Assembly: GCA_036172665.1 (NCBI GenBank)
Contig: JAYKNF010000059.1
Span: forward strand, 58,532 to 122,531
Direction: 5' to 3'
Length of the DNA: 64,000 bases
Source: Prosopocoilus inquinatus
Lineage: Eukaryota; Arthropoda; Insecta; Coleoptera; Lucanidae
Positions 12,428 through 25,976 of the stretch are shown piece after piece (the stretch's first letter is position 1; the number at the start of each line of letters is the position of its first letter). The notes beneath the pieces were generated by a model, which worked only from the letters and a program-made list of their open reading frames with translations, did not search any database and had not been told where the DNA came from. The position numbers were made by a program, and so were the translations under genes.

Positions 12428-14215
12428 GATGTATCTAATCGATCCTTACTCATCTATCATGTTATTTGACGTTTGGATGGACTCCAGTAACTCTGATGTG
12501 AGATACAAAGTTTTTGGACGCAGCAGTAGCTGGAAATAGTTTAGAACGAAAAAACACGTATTAGCGTTGTTCCTGTGATGTATCTAATCGATCCTTACTT
12601 AGCTACTATGTTATTTGACGTTTCGATGGACTCCAGTAACTCTAATGTGAGATACGAAATTTTCGGACGCAGCAGCAGCTGGAAATAGTTTTAAACGAAA
12701 CAACACATATTAGCGTTGTTCCTGTGATGTAACTAATCGATCCTTACTCATCTATCATGTTATTTGACGTTTGGACGGACTCCAGTAACTCTGATGAGAG
12801 ATACGACGTTTTTGGACGCAGCAGGAGCTGGAAATAGTTTTAAACGAAACAACACGTATTAGCGTTGTTCCTGTGCTGTATCTAATCAATCCTTACTCAT
12901 CTATCATGTTATTTGTCGTTTCGATGGACTCCAGTAGCTCTGATGTGAGATACGACGTTTTCGGACGCAGCAGAAGCTGGAAATAGTTTTAAACGAAACA
13001 ACACGCATTAGCGTTGTTCCTGTGATGTATCTAATCGATCCTTACTCATCTAACATGTTATTTGGCGTTTCGATGGACTCCAGTAACTTTGATGTGAGAT
13101 ACGAAGTTCTCGGACGCAGCTGAAGCTGGAAATAGTTTTAAACGAAACAACACGTACTAGCGTTGTTCCTGTGATGTATCTAATCGATCCTTACTCATCT
13201 ATCATGTTATTTGACGTTTGGATGGGCTCCAGTAACTCTGAAGTGAGATACGAAGTTCTCGGACGCAGCTGAAGCTGGAAATAGTTTTAAACGAAACAAC
13301 ACGCATTAGCGTTGTTCCTGTGATGTATCTAATGGATCCTTACTCATCTATCATGTTATTTGACGTTTGGATGGACTCCAGTAACTCTGATGTGAGATAC
13401 GAAATTATCGGACGCAGCAGAAGCTGGAAATAGTTTTAAATGAAACAACACGCATTAGCGTTGTTCCTGTGATGTATCTAATCGATACTTACTCATCTAT
13501 CACGTTATTTGACGTTTCGATGGACTCCAGTAACTCTAATGTGAGAAACGAAATTTTCGGACGCAGCAGAAGCTGGAAATAGTTTTAAACGAAACAACAC
13601 GCATTAGCGTTGTTCCTGTGATGTATCTAATCGATCCTTACTCATCTATCATGTTATTTGACGTTTGGATGGACTCCAGTAAGTCTGATGTGAGATACAA
13701 AGTTTTTGGACGCAGCAGGAGCTGGAAATAGTTTTAAACGAAACAACACGCATTAGCGTTGTTCCTGTGATGTATCTAATCGATACTTACTCATCTATCA
13801 TGTTATTTGACGTTTCGATGGACTCCAGTAACTCTAATGTGAGAAACGAAATTTTCGGACGCAGCAGAAGCTGGAAATAGTTTTAAACGAAACAACACGC
13901 ATTAGCGTTGTTCCTGTGATGTATCTAATCGATCCTTACTCATCTATCATGTTATTTGACGTTTGGATGGACTCCAGTAAGTCTGATGTGAGATACAAAG
14001 TTTTTGGACGCAGCAGGAGCTGGAAATAGTTTTAAACGAAACAACACGTATTAGCGTTGTTCCTGTGCTGTATCTAATCGATCCTTACTTATCTATCATG
14101 TTATTTGACGTTTCGATGCACTCCAGTAACTCTGATGTGAGATACGAAGTTTTCGGACGCAGCAGAAGCTGGAAATAGTTTTAAACGAAACAACACGTAT
14201 TAGCGTTGTTCCTGG
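12428..14215 (+). repeat. Family 1 HOR, 12-monomer form (copy 1)
   Basis: Order A-B-C-D-E-F-G-H-I-H-I-J, 1,788 bp. It extends the nine-mer by an added G and an H-I dimer duplication (13471-13768 and 13769-14066). The same 12-mer order recurs at 54128-55915. The first H has CACGTTATTTG near 13502, a private change. Confidence 0.88.
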
Positions 14216-15407
14216 GATGTATATAATCGATCCTTACTCATCTATCATGTTATTTGGCGTTTCGATGGACTCCAGTAGTTCTGATGTGAGATACGACGTT
14301 TTCGGACGCAGCAGAAGCTGGAAATAGTTTTAAATGAAACAACACGCATTAGCGTTGTTCCTGTGATGTATCTAATCGATCCTTACCAAGCTACTATGTT
14401 ATTTGACGTTTCGATGGACTCCAGTAACTCTAATGTGAGATACGAAATTTTCGGACGCAGCAGCAGCTGGAAATAGTTTTAAACGAAACAACACATATTA
14501 GCGTTGTTCCTGTGATGTAACTAATCGATCCTTACTCATCTATCATGTTATTTGACGTTTGGACGGACTCCAGTAACTCTGATGAGAGATACGACGTTTT
14601 TGGACGCAGCAGGAGCTGGAAATAGTTTTAAACGAAACAACACGTATTAGCGTTGTTCCTGTGCTGTATCTAATCAATCCTTACTCATCTATCATGTTAT
14701 TTGTCGTTTCGATGGACTCCAGTAGCTCTGATGTGAGATACGACGTTTTCGGACGCAGCAGAAGCTGGAAATAGTTTTAAACGAAACAACACGCATTAGC
14801 GTTGTTCCTGTGATGTATCTAATCGATCCTTACTCATCTAACATGTTATTTGGCGTTTCGATGGACTCCAGTAACTTTGATGTGAGATACGAAGTTCTCG
14901 GACGCAGCTGAAGCTGGAAATAGTTTTAAACGAAACAACACGTATTAGCGTTGTTCCTGTGATGTATCTAATCGATCCTTACTCATCTATCATGTTATTT
15001 GATGGTTGGATGGGCTCCAGTAACTCTGAAGTGAGATACGAAGTTCTCGGACGCAGCTGAAGCTGGAAATAGTTTTAAACGAAACAACACGCATTAGCGT
15101 TGTTCCTGTGATGTATCTAATCGATCCTTACTCATCTATCATGTTATTTGACGTTTGGATGGACTCCAGTAGTTCTGATGTGAGATACGACGTTTTCGGA
15201 CGCAGCAGAAGCTGGAAATAGTTTTAAATGAAACAACACGCATTAGCGTTGTTCCTGTGATGTATCTAATCGATCCTTACTCATCTATAATGTTATTTGA
15301 CGTTTCGATGGACTCTAGTAACTCTGATGTGAGATACGAAGTTTTTGGACGCAGCAGGAGCTGGAAATAGTTTTAAACGAAACAACACGTATTAGCGTTG
15401 TTCCTGT

Positions 15408-15545
15408 GATGTATCTAATCGATCCTTATTCATCTATCATGTTATTTGACGTTTGGATGGACTCCAGTATCTCTGATGTGAGATACGATATCTTCGGACG
15501 CAGCATAAAAATAAACGAAACAACACGCATTAGCGTTGCTCCTGT
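15408..15545 (+). repeat. 138-bp monomer with 11-bp deletion (N2)
   Basis: An N2 unit (GATATCTTCGG, EcoRV site) in which GCATAAG runs into AAATAAACGAAAC near 15505-15515, losing the AGCTGGAAATAG core. Without that TAG an 83-codon frame (15406-15657) opens from a GTG. It is an artefact of the deletion and not evidence of a gene. Confidence 0.93.
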
Positions 15546-16290
15546 GATGTATCTAATCGATCCTTACTTATCTAACATGTTATTTGACGTTTCGATGGAC
15601 TCAAGTAACTCTGATGTGAGATACGACGTTTTCGGACGCAGCAGAAGCTGGAAATAGTTTTAAACGAAACAAAACGCATTAGCGATGTTCCTGTGATGTA
15701 TCTAATCGATCCTTACTCATCTATCATGTTATTTTACGTTTGGATGGACTCCAGTAACTCTGATGTGAGATACAAAGTTTTTGGACGCAGCAGGAGGTGG
15801 AAATAGTTTTAAACGAAACAACACGTATTAACGTTGTTCCTGTGATGTATCTAATCGATCCTTACTCATCTATCATGTTATTTGACGTTTGGATGTACTC
15901 CAGTATCTCTGATGTGAGATACGAAATCTTCGGACGCAGCATAAGCTGGAAATAGTTTTAAACGAAACAACACGCATTAGCGTTGTTCCTGTGATGTATC
16001 TAATCGATCCTTACTCATCTATCATGTTATTTGGCGTTTCGATGGACTCCAGTAACTTTGATGTGAGATACGAAGTTCTCGGACGCAGCTGAAGCTAGAA
16101 ATAGTTTTAAACGAAACAACACGTATTAGCCTTGTTCCTGTGCTGTATCTAATCGATCCTTACTTATCTATCATGTTATTTGACGTTTCGATGCACTCCA
16201 GTAACTCTGATGTGAGATACGACGTTTTCGGACTCAGCAGAAGCTGGAAATAGTTTTAAACGAAACAACACGCATTAGCGTTGTTCCTGT

Positions 16291-16438
16291 GATGTATCTA
16301 ACGATCCTTACTTATCTAACATGTTATTTGACGTTTCGATGGACTCCAGTAAGTCTGATGTGAGATACAAAGTTTTTGGACGCAGCAGGAGCTGGAAATA
16401 GTTTTAAACGAAACAACACGTATTAGCGTTGTTCCTGT
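16291..16438 (+). repeat. 148-bp monomer with 1-bp deletion
   Basis: An O/U chimera reading GTATCTAACGATCC where related units read CTAAACGATCC or CTAATCGATCC. One base is lost near 16300. The rest is TAAGTCTG with ACAAAGTTTTTGG (O-like) on a TTTCGATGG background (U-like). Confidence 0.9.
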
Positions 16439-17183
16439 GATGTATCTAATCGATCCTTACTCATCTATCATGTTATTTGACGTTTGGATGTACTCCAGTA
16501 TCTCTGATGTGAGATACGAAATCTTCGGACGCAGCATAAGCTGGAAATAGTTTTAAACGAAACAACACGCATTAGCGTTGTTCCTGTGATGTATCTAATC
16601 GATCCTTACTCATCTATCATGTTATTTGGCGTTTCGATGGACTCCAGTAACTCTGATGTGAGATACGACGTTTTCGGACGCAGCAGAAGCTGGAAATAGT
16701 TTTAAACGAAACAACACGTATTAGCGTTGTTCCTGTGATGTAACTAATCGATCCTTACTTAGCTACTATGTTATTTGACGTTTCGATGGACTCCAGTAAC
16801 TCTAATGTGAGATACGAAATTTTCGGACGCAGCAGCAGCTGGAAATAGTTTTAAACTAAACAACACATATTAGCGTTGTTCCTGTGATGTAACTAATCGA
16901 TCCTTACTCATCTATCATGTTATTTGACGTTTGGACGGACTCCAGTAACTCTGATGAGAGATACAAAGTTCTCGGACGCAGTAGAAGCTGGAAATAGTTT
17001 TGAACGAAACAACACGTATTAGCGTTGTTCCTGTGATGTATCTAAACGATCCTTACTTATCTAACATGTTATTTGACGTTTGGATGGACTCCAGTAAGTC
17101 TGATGTGAGATACAAAGTTTTTGGACGCAGCAGGAGCTGGAAATAGTTTTAAACGAAACAACACGCATTAGCATTGTTCCTGT

Positions 17184-19418
17184 GATGTATCTAATCGATC
17201 CTTACTCTTCTATCATGTTATTTGGCGTTTCGATGGACTCCAGTAACTTTGATGTGAGATACGAAGTTCTCGGACGCAGCTGAAGCTGGAAATAGTTTTA
17301 AATGAAACAACACGTATTAGCGTTGTTCCTGTGATGTATCTAATCGATCCTTACTCATCTATCATGTTATTTGGCGTTTCGATGGACTCCAGTAGCTCTG
17401 ATGTGAGATACGACGTTTTCGGACGCAGCAGAAGCTGGAAATAGTTTTAAATGAAACAACACGCATTAGCGTTGTTCCTGTGATGTATCTAATCGATCCT
17501 TACTCATCTATCATGTTATTTGACGTTTCGATGGACTCTAGTAACTCTGATGTGAGATACGAAGTTTTTGGACGCAGCAGGAGCTGGAAATAGTTTTAAA
17601 CGAAACAACACGTATTAGCGTTTTTCCTGTGATGTATCTAATCGATCCTTATTCATCTATCATGTTATTTGAAGTTTGGATGGACTCCAGTATCTCTGAT
17701 GTGAGATACGATATCTTCGGACGCAGCATAAGCTGGAAATAGTTTTAAACGAAACAACACGCATTAGCGTTGTTCCTGTGATGTATCTAATCGATCCGTA
17801 CTTATCTAACATGTTATTTGACGTTTCGATGGACTCAAGTAACTCTGATGTGAGATACGATGTTTTCGGACGCAGCAGAAGCTGGAAATAGTTTTAAACG
17901 AAACAACACGCATTAGCGATGTTCCTGTGATGTATCTAATCGATCCTTACTCATCTATCATGTTATTTTACGTTTGGATGGACTCCAGTAACTCTGATGT
18001 GAGATACAAAGTTTTTGGACGCAGCAGGAGCTGGAAATAGTTTTAAACGAAACAACACGTATTAGCGTTGTTCCTGTGATGTATCTAATCGATCCTTACT
18101 CATCTATCATGTTATTTGACGTTTGGATGTACTCCAGTATCTCTGATGTGAGATACGAAATCTTCGGACGCAGCATAAGCTGGAAAGAGTTTTAAACGAA
18201 ACAACACGCATTAGCGTTGTTCCTGTGATGTATCTAATCGATCATTACTCATCTATCACGTTATTTGGCGTTTCGATGGACTCCAGTAACTTTGATGTGA
18301 GATACGAAGTTCTCGGACGCAGCTGAAGCTGGAAATAGTTTTAAAGGAAACAACACGTATTAGCGTTGTTCCTGTGATGTATCTAATCGATCCTTACTCA
18401 TCTATCATGTTATTTGGCGTTTCGATGGACTCCAGTAGCTCTGATGTGAGATACGACGTTTTCGGACGCAGCAGAAGCTGGAAATAGTTTTAAACGAAAC
18501 AACACGCATTAGCGTTGTTCCTGTGATGTATCTAATCGATACTTACTCATCTATCATGTTATTTGACGTCTCGATGGACTCCAGTAACTCTAATGTGAGA
18601 AACGAAATTTTCGGACGCAGTAGAAGCTGGAAATAGTTTTAAATGAAACAACACGCATTAGCGTTGTTCCTGTGATGTATCTAATCGATCCTTACTCATC
18701 TATCATGTTATTTGACGTTTCGATGGACTCTAGTAACTCTGATGTTAGATACGAAGTTTTTGGACGCAGCAGGAGCTAGAAATAGTTTTAAACGAAACAA
18801 CACGTATTAGCGTTGTTCCTGTGATGTATCTAATCGATCCTTACTCATCTATCATGTTATTTTACGTTTGGATGGACTCCAGTAACTCTGATGTGAGATA
18901 CAAAGTTTTTGGACGCAGCAGGAGCTGGAAATAGTTTTAAACGAAACAACACGTATTAGCGTTGTTCCTGTGATGTATCTAATCGATCCTTACTCATCTA
19001 TCATGTTATTTGACGTTTGGATGTACTCCAGTATCTCTGATGTGAGATACGAAATCTTCGGACGCAGCATAAGCTGGAAAGAGTTTTAAACGAAACAACA
19101 CGCATTAGCGTTGTTCCTGTGATGTATCTAATCGATCATTACTCATCTATCACGTTATTTGGCGTTTCGATGGACTCCAGTAACTTTGATGTGAGATACG
19201 AAGTTCTCGGACGCAGCTGAAGCTGGAAATAGTTTTAAAGGAAACAACACGTATTAGCGTTGTTCCTGTGATGTATCTAATCGATCCTTACTCATCTATC
19301 ATGTTATTTGGCGTTTCGATGGACTCCAGTAGCTCTGATGTGAGATACGACGTTTTCGGACGCAGCAGAAGCTGGAAATAGTTTTAAACGAAACAACACG
19401 CATTAGCATTGTTCCTGT
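17184..19418 (+). repeat. 15-monomer HOR unit, 2,235 bp, copy 1
   Basis: Order E-D'-L'-N2-U-V-W-E-D'-H-L'-V-W-E-D'. The first E has TTACTCTTC; the second and third have ATCGATCATT with CACGTTATTTG. The H unit has GACGTCTCG (an AatII site) and GCAGTAGAAG. Just upstream of the unit, the private GCATTGTTCC at 17171 is matched at 19406, exactly 2,235 bp on. An internal six-mer echo (W at 18078 and 18972) shows an older duplication nested inside. Confidence 0.93.
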
Positions 19419-21355
19419 GATGTATCTAATCGATCCTTACTCTTCTATCATGTTATTTGGCGTTTCGATGGACTCCAGTAACTTTGATGTGAGATACGAA
19501 GTTCTCGGACGCAGCTGAAGCTGGAAATAGTTTTAAATGAAACAACACGTATTAGCGTTGTTCCTGTGATGTATCTAATCGATCCTTACTCATCTATCAT
19601 GTTATTTGGCGTTTCGATGGACTCCAGTAGCTCTGATGTGAGATACGACGTTTTCGGACGCAGCAGAAGCTGGAAATAGTTTTAAATGAAACAACACGCA
19701 TTAGCGTTGTTCCTGTGATGTATCTAATCGATCCTTACTCATCTATCATGTTATTTGACGTTTCGATGGACTCTAGTAACTCTGATGTGAGATACGAAGT
19801 TTTTGGACGCAGCAGGAGCTGGAAATAGTTTTAAACGAAACAACACGTATTAGCGTTTTTCCTGTGATGTATCTAATCGATCCTTATTCATCTATCATGT
19901 TATTTGAAGTTTGGATGGACTCCAGTATCTCTGATGTGAGATACGATATCTTCGGACGCAGCATAAGCTGGAAATAGTTTTAAACGAAACAACACGCATT
20001 AGCGTTGTTCCTGTGATGTATCTAATCGATCCGTACTTATCTAACATGTTATTTGACGTTTCGATGGACTCAAGTAACTCTGATGTGAGATACGATGTTT
20101 TCGGACGCAGCAGAAGCTGGAAATAGTTTTAAACGAAACAACACGCATTAGCGATGTTCCTGTGATGTATCTAATCGATCCTTACTCATCTATCATGTTA
20201 TTTTACGTTTGGATGGACTCCAGTAACTCTGATGTGAGATACAAAGTTTTTGGACGCAGCAGGAGCTGGAAATAGTTTTAAACGAAACAACACGTATTAG
20301 CGTTGTTCCTGTGATGTATCTAATCGATCCTTACTCATCTATCATGTTATTTGACGTTTGGATGTACTCCAGTATCTCTGATGTGAGATACGAAATCTTC
20401 GGACGCAGCATAAGCTGGAAAGAGTTTTAAACGAAACAACACGCATTAGCGTTGTTCCTGTGATGTATCTAATCGATCATTACTCATCTATCACGTTATT
20501 TGGCGTTTCGATGGACTCCAGTAACTTTGATGTGAGATACGAAGTTCTCGGACGCAGCTGAAGCTGGAAATAGTTTTAAAGGAAACAACACGTATTAGCG
20601 TTGTTCCTGTGATGTATCTAATCGATCCTTACTCATCTATCATGTTATTTGGCGTTTCGATGGACTCCAGTAGCTCTGATGTGAGATACGACGTTTTCGG
20701 ACGCAGCAGAAGCTGGAAATAGTTTTAAACGAAACAACACGCATTAGCGTTGTTCCTGTGATGTATCTAATCGATACTTACTCATCTATCATGTTATTTG
20801 ACGTCTCGATGGACTCCAGTAACTCTAATGTGAGAAACGAAATTTTCGGACGCAGTAGAAGCTGGAAATAGTTTTAAATGAAACAACACGCATTAGCGTT
20901 GTTCCTGTGATGTATCTAATCGATCCTTACTCATCTATCATGTTATTTGACGTTTCGATGGACTCTAGTAACTCTGATGTGAGATACGAAGTTTTTGGAC
21001 GCAGCAGGAGCTAGAAATAGTTTTAAACGAAACAACACGTATTAGCGTTGTTCCTGTGATGTATCTAATCGATCCTTACTCTTCTATCATGTTATTTTAC
21101 GTTTGGATGGACTCCAGTAACTCTGATGTGAGATACAAAGTTTTTGGACGCAGCAGGAGCTGGAAATAGTTTTAAACGAAACAACACGTATTAGCGTTGT
21201 TCCTGTGATGTATCTAATCGATCCTTACTCATCTATCATGTTATTTGACGTTTGGATGTACTCCAGTATCTCTGATGTGAGATACGAAATCTTCGGACGC
21301 AGCATAAGCTGGAAAGAGTTTTAAACGAAACAACACGCATTAGCGTTGTTCCTGT
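19419..21355 (+). repeat. 15-monomer HOR unit, copy 2 (13 monomers before interruption)
   Basis: Repeats the first 13 monomers of 17184-19120 with very few changes; I noticed TTACTCTTC near 21081 in the V unit, where copy 1 reads TTACTCATC. The sequence then doubles L'-V-W (21356-21802) before finishing with the expected E-D' (21803-22100). Shared rare variants are GATCCGTAC in U, TTTGAAGTTTGG in N2, AAAGAGTTTT in W and GACGTCTCG in H. Confidence 0.93.
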
Positions 21356-21802
21356 GATGTATCTAATCGATCCTTACTCATCTATCATGTTATTTGACGT
21401 TTCGATGGACTCTAGTAACTCTGATGTGAGATACGAAGTTTTTGGACGCAGCAGGAGCTAGAAATAGTTTTAAACGAAACAACACGTATTAGCGTTGTTC
21501 CTGTGATGTATCTAATCGATCCTTACTCATCTATCATGTTATTTTACGTTTGGATGGACTCCAGTAACTCTGATGTGAGATACAAAGTTTTTGGACGCAG
21601 CAGGAGCTGGAAATAGTTTTAAACGAAACAACACGTATTAGCGTTGTTCCTGTGATGTATCTAATCGATCCTTACTCATCTATCATGTTATTTGACGTTT
21701 GGATGTACTCCAGTATCTCTGATGTGAGATACGAAATCTTCGGACGCAGCATAAGCTGGAAAGAGTTTTAAACGAAACAACACGCATTAGCGTTGTTCCT
21801 GT
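21356..21802 (+). repeat. Three-monomer tandem duplication L'-V-W (447 bp)
   Basis: Direct repeat of 20909-21355. Corresponding bases of the V units are exactly 447 bp apart (21100 and 21547). The upstream V has TTACTCTTC and the downstream one TTACTCATC, so the change arose after, or was lost around, the duplication. Confidence 0.9.
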
Positions 21803-24637
21803 GATGTATCTAATCGATCATTACTCATCTATCACGTTATTTGGCGTTTCGATGGACTCCAGTAACTTTGATGTGAGATACGAAGTTCTCGGACGCAGCT
21901 GAAGCTGGAAATAGTTTTAAAGGAAACAACACGCATTAGCGTTGTTCCTGTGATGTATCTAATCGATCCTTACTCATCTATCATGTTATTTGGCGTTTCG
22001 ATGGACTCCAGTAGCTCTGATGTGAGATACGACGTTTTCGGACGCAGCAGAAGCTGGAAATAGTTTTAAACGAAACAACACGCATTAGCGTTGTTCCTGT
22101 GATGTATCTAATCGATACTTACTCATCTATCATGTTATTTGACGTCTCGATGGACTCCAGTAACTCTAATGTGAGAAACGAAATTTTCGGACGCAGTAGA
22201 AGCTGGAAATAGTTTTAAATGAAACAACACGCATTAGCGTTGTTCCTGTGATGTATCTAATCGATCCTTACTCATCTATCATGTTATTTGACGTTTCGAT
22301 GGACTCTAGTAACTCTGATGATGTGAGATACGAAGTTTTTTGGACGCAGCAGAAGCTGGAAATAGTTTTAAACGAAACAACACGCATTAGCGTTGTTCCT
22401 GTGATGTATCTAAACAATCCTTACTTATCTAACATGTTATTTGACGTTTGGATGGACTCCAGTAAGTCTGATGTGAGATACAAAGTTTTTGGACGCAGCA
22501 GGAGCTGGAAATAGTTTGAAACGAAACAACACGTATTAGCGTTGTTCCTGAGATGTATCTAATCGATCCTTACTCATTTATCATGTTATTTGGCGTTTCG
22601 ATGGACTCCAGTAGCTCTGATATGAGATACGACGTTTTCGGACGCAGCAGTAGCTGGAAATAGTTTTAAAGGAAACAACACGCATTAGCGTTGTTCCTGT
22701 GATGTATCTAATCTATCCTTACTCATCTATCATGTTATTTGGCGTTTCGATGGACTCCAGTAACATTGATGTGAGATACGAAGTTCTCGGACGCAGCTGA
22801 AGCTGGAAATAGTTTTAAAGGAAACAACACGTACTAGCGTTGTTCCTGTGATGTATCTAATCGATCCTTACTCATCTATCATGTTATTTGGCGTTTCGAT
22901 GGACTCCAGTAGCTCTGATGTGAGATACGACGTTTTCGGACGCAGCAGAAGCTGGAAATAGTTTTAAACGAAACAACACGCATTAGCGTTGTTCCTGTGA
23001 TGTATCTAATCGATACTTACTCATCTATCATGTTATTTGACGTTTCGATGGACTCCAGTAACTCTAATGTGAGAAACGAAATTTTCGGACGCAGCAGAAG
23101 CTGGAAATAGTTTTAAACGAAACAACACGCATTAACGTTGTTCCTGTGATGTATCTAATCGATCCTTACTCATCTATCATGTTATTTGACGTTTGGTTGG
23201 ACTCCAGTAAGTCTGATGTGAGATACAAAGTTTTTGGACGCAGCAGGAGCTAGAAATAGTTTTAAACGAAACAACACGTATTAGCGTTGTTCCTGTGCTA
23301 TATCTAATCGATCCTTACTTTTCTATCATGTTATTTGACGTTTCGATGCACTCCAGTAACTCTGATGTGAGATACGACGTTTTCGGACGCAGCAGAAGCT
23401 GGAAATAGTTTTAAACGAAACAACACGTATTAGCGTTGTTCCTGTTATGTATCTAATCGATCCTTACTCATCTATCATGTTATTTGACGTTTGGATGGAC
23501 TCCAGTAACTCTGATGTGAGATACAAAGTTTTTGGACGCAGCAGAAGCTGGAAATAGTTTTGAACGAAACAACACGTATTAGCGTTGTTCCTGTGATGTA
23601 TCTAAACGATCCTTACTTATCTAACATGTTATTTGACGTTTGGATGGACTCCAGTAAGTCTGATGTGAGATACAAAGTTTTTGGACGCAGCAGGAGCTGG
23701 AAATAGTTTTAAATGAAACAACACGTATTAGCGTTGTTCCTGTGATGTATCTAATCGATCCTTACTCATCTATCATGTTATTTGGCGTTTCGATGGACTC
23801 CAGTAGCTCTGATGTGAGATACGACGTTTTCGGACGCAGCAGAAGCTGGAAATAGTTTTAAACGAAACAACACGCATTAGCGTTGTTCCTGTGATGTATC
23901 TAATCGATCCTTACTCATCTGTCATGTTATTTGACGTTTGGATGGACTCCAGTATCTCTGATGTGAGATACGATATCTTCGGACGCAGCATAAGCTGGAA
24001 ATAGTTTTAAACGAAACAACACGCATTAGCGTTGCTCCTGTGATGTATCTAATCGATCCTTACTTATCTAACATGTTATTTGACGTTTCGATGGACTCAA
24101 GTAACTCTGATGTGAGATACGATGTTTTCGGACGCAGCAGAAGCTGGAAATAGTTTTAAACGAAACAACACGCATTAGCGATGTTCCTGTGATGTATCTA
24201 ATCGATCCTTACTCATCTATCATGTTATTTTACGTTTGGATGGACTCCAGTAACTCTGATGTGAGATACAAAGTTTTTGGACGCAGCAGGAGCTGGAAAT
24301 AGTTTTAAACGAAACAACACGTATTAGCGTTGTTCCTGTGATGTATCTAATCGATCCTTACTCATCTATCATGTTATTTGACGTTTGGATGTACTCCAGT
24401 ATCTCTGATGTAAGATACGAAATCTTCGGACGCAGCATAAGCTGGAAATAGTTTTAAACGAAACAACACGCATTAGCGTTGTTCCTGTGATGTATCTAAT
24501 CGATCCTTACTCATCTATCATGTTATTTGGCGTTTCGATGGACTCCAGTAACTTTGATGTTAGATACGAAGTTCTCGGACGCAGCTGAAGCTAGAAATAG
24601 TTTCAAACGAAACAACACGTATTAGCGTTGTTCCTGT
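21803..24637 (+). repeat. Family 2 block with scattered type order
   Basis: Nineteen units. E-D'-H complete the preceding 15-mer pattern. A 153-bp L'/N chimera, O, a g-like unit (CCTGAGATG with CATTTATC, 22552), E (TAACATTG), D', H, P, J (TGCTATATCT), A', O' and D' follow. N2-U-V-W-E'' then lead into the first clean family 2 HOR at 24638. E'' has GATGTTAGATAC, also seen at 34466 and 62619. Confidence 0.84.
22250..22402 (+). repeat. 153-bp monomer (3-bp and 1-bp insertions)
   Basis: The unit reads CTCTGATGATGTGAG (an extra ATG near 22318-22323) and has six Ts instead of five in GAAGTTTTTTGG. It starts as L' and ends AGAAGCTGG, so it also looks chimeric. The +4 shift opens an 88-codon frame (22248-22514) that I judge non-coding. 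Confidence 0.92.
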
Positions 24638-25976
24638 GCTGTATCTAATCGATCCTTACTTATCTATCATGTTATTTGACGTTTCGATGCACTCCAGTAA
24701 CTCTGATGTGAGATACGACGTTTTCGGACGCAGCAGAAGCTGGAAATAGTTTTAAACGAAACAACACGTATTAGCGTTGTTCCTGTGATGTATCTAATCG
24801 ATCCTTACTCATCTATCATGTTATTTGACGTTTGGATGGACTCCAGTAACTCTGATGTGAGATACAAAGTTTTTGGACGCAGCAGAAGCTGGAAATAGTT
24901 TAGAACGAAAAAACACGTATTAGCGTTGTTCCTGTGATGTATCTAATCGATCCTTACTTAGCTACTATGTTATTTGACGTTTCGATGGACTCCAGTAACT
25001 CTAATGTGAGATACGAAATTTTCGGACGCAGCAGCAGCTGGAAATAGTTTTAAACGAAACAACACATATTAGCGTTGTTCCTGTCATGTAACTAATCGAT
25101 CCTTACTCATCTATCATGTTATTTGGCGTTTGGACGGACTCCAGTAACTCTGATTAGAGATACAAAGTTCTCGGACGCAGTAGAAGCTGGAAATAGTTTT
25201 GAACGAAACAACACGTATTAGCGTTGTTCCTGTGATGTATCTAAACGATCCTTACTTATCTAACATGTTATTTGACGTTTGGATGGACTCCAGTAAGTCT
25301 GATGTGAGATACAGTTTTTGGACACAGCAGGAGCTGGAAATAGTTTTAAACGAAACAACACGTATTAGCGCTGTTCCTGTATTGTATCTAATCGATCCTT
25401 ACTCATCTATCATGTTATTTGGCGTTTCGATGGACTCCAGTAGCTCTGATGTGAGATACGACGTTTTCGGACGCAGCAGAAGCTGGAAATAGTTTTAAAC
25501 GAAACAACACGCATTAGCGTTGTTCCTGTGATGTATCTAATCGATCCTTACTCTTCTATCATGTTATTTGGCGTTTCGATGGACTCCAGTAACTTTGATG
25601 TGAGATACGAAGTTCTCGGACGCAGCTGAAGCTGGAAATAGTTTTAAATGAAACAACACGTATTAGCGTTGTTCCTGTGATGTATCTAATCGATCCTTAC
25701 TCATCTATCATGTTATTTGGCGTTTCGATGGACTCCAGTAGCTCTGATGTGAGATACGACGTTTTCGGACGCAGCAGAAGCTGGAAATAGTTTTAAATGA
25801 AACAACACGCATTAGCGTTGTTCCTGTGATGTATCTAATCGATCCTTACTCATCTATCATGTTATTTGGCGTTTCGATGGACTCCAGTAACTTTGATGTG
25901 AGATACGAAGTTCTCGGACGCAGCTGAAGCTAGAAATAGTTTCAAACGAAACAACACGTATTAGCGTTGTTCCTGT
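24638..25976 (+). repeat. Family 2 HOR, 9-monomer form
   Basis: Order J'-A'-B-C''-O''-Q''-E-D'-E', 1,339 bp (9 x 149 minus 2). It matches the 13-mer at 34615 but lacks N2-U-V-W. The O'' unit (25234-25380) has the 2-bp deletion GATACAGTTTTTGG and GGACACAGC. C'' has CTGTCATGTAACT and GATTAGAG. Confidence 0.9.

Larger units (their letters stand above)
14216..17183 (+). repeat. Transition block from family 1 to family 2
   Basis: Twenty units. It starts with a chimera carrying the CCTGGG start on a K-like body (ATATAATCG near 14221), then B (odd TTACCAAGCTACTATG), C, D, E, F and K'. L' follows, and then the first N2, U, V and W units of the window (15408-15992). After that come E', J', an O/U chimera, W, D', B, C' and O'. 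Before 15408 I see no unit carrying the GATATC, GACTCAAG, TATTTTACG or GGATGTACTCC markers, so this is where family 2 begins. Confidence 0.85.

Noticed and set aside
15406..15657. 83-codon frame
   Set aside because: It exists because an 11-bp deletion removed the usual TAG of the monomer. It begins at GTG and has no supporting gene features. The 88-codon frame at 22248-22514 is rejected for the same kind of reason (a +4 insertion).
25199..25492. 97-codon frame, repeated at 35176, 37111 and 44112
   Set aside because: It opens only because of the 2-bp deletion in the O'' monomer, starts at TTG, and is broken by a stop in the fifth copy (63442). The identical copies reflect block duplication, not protein conservation.
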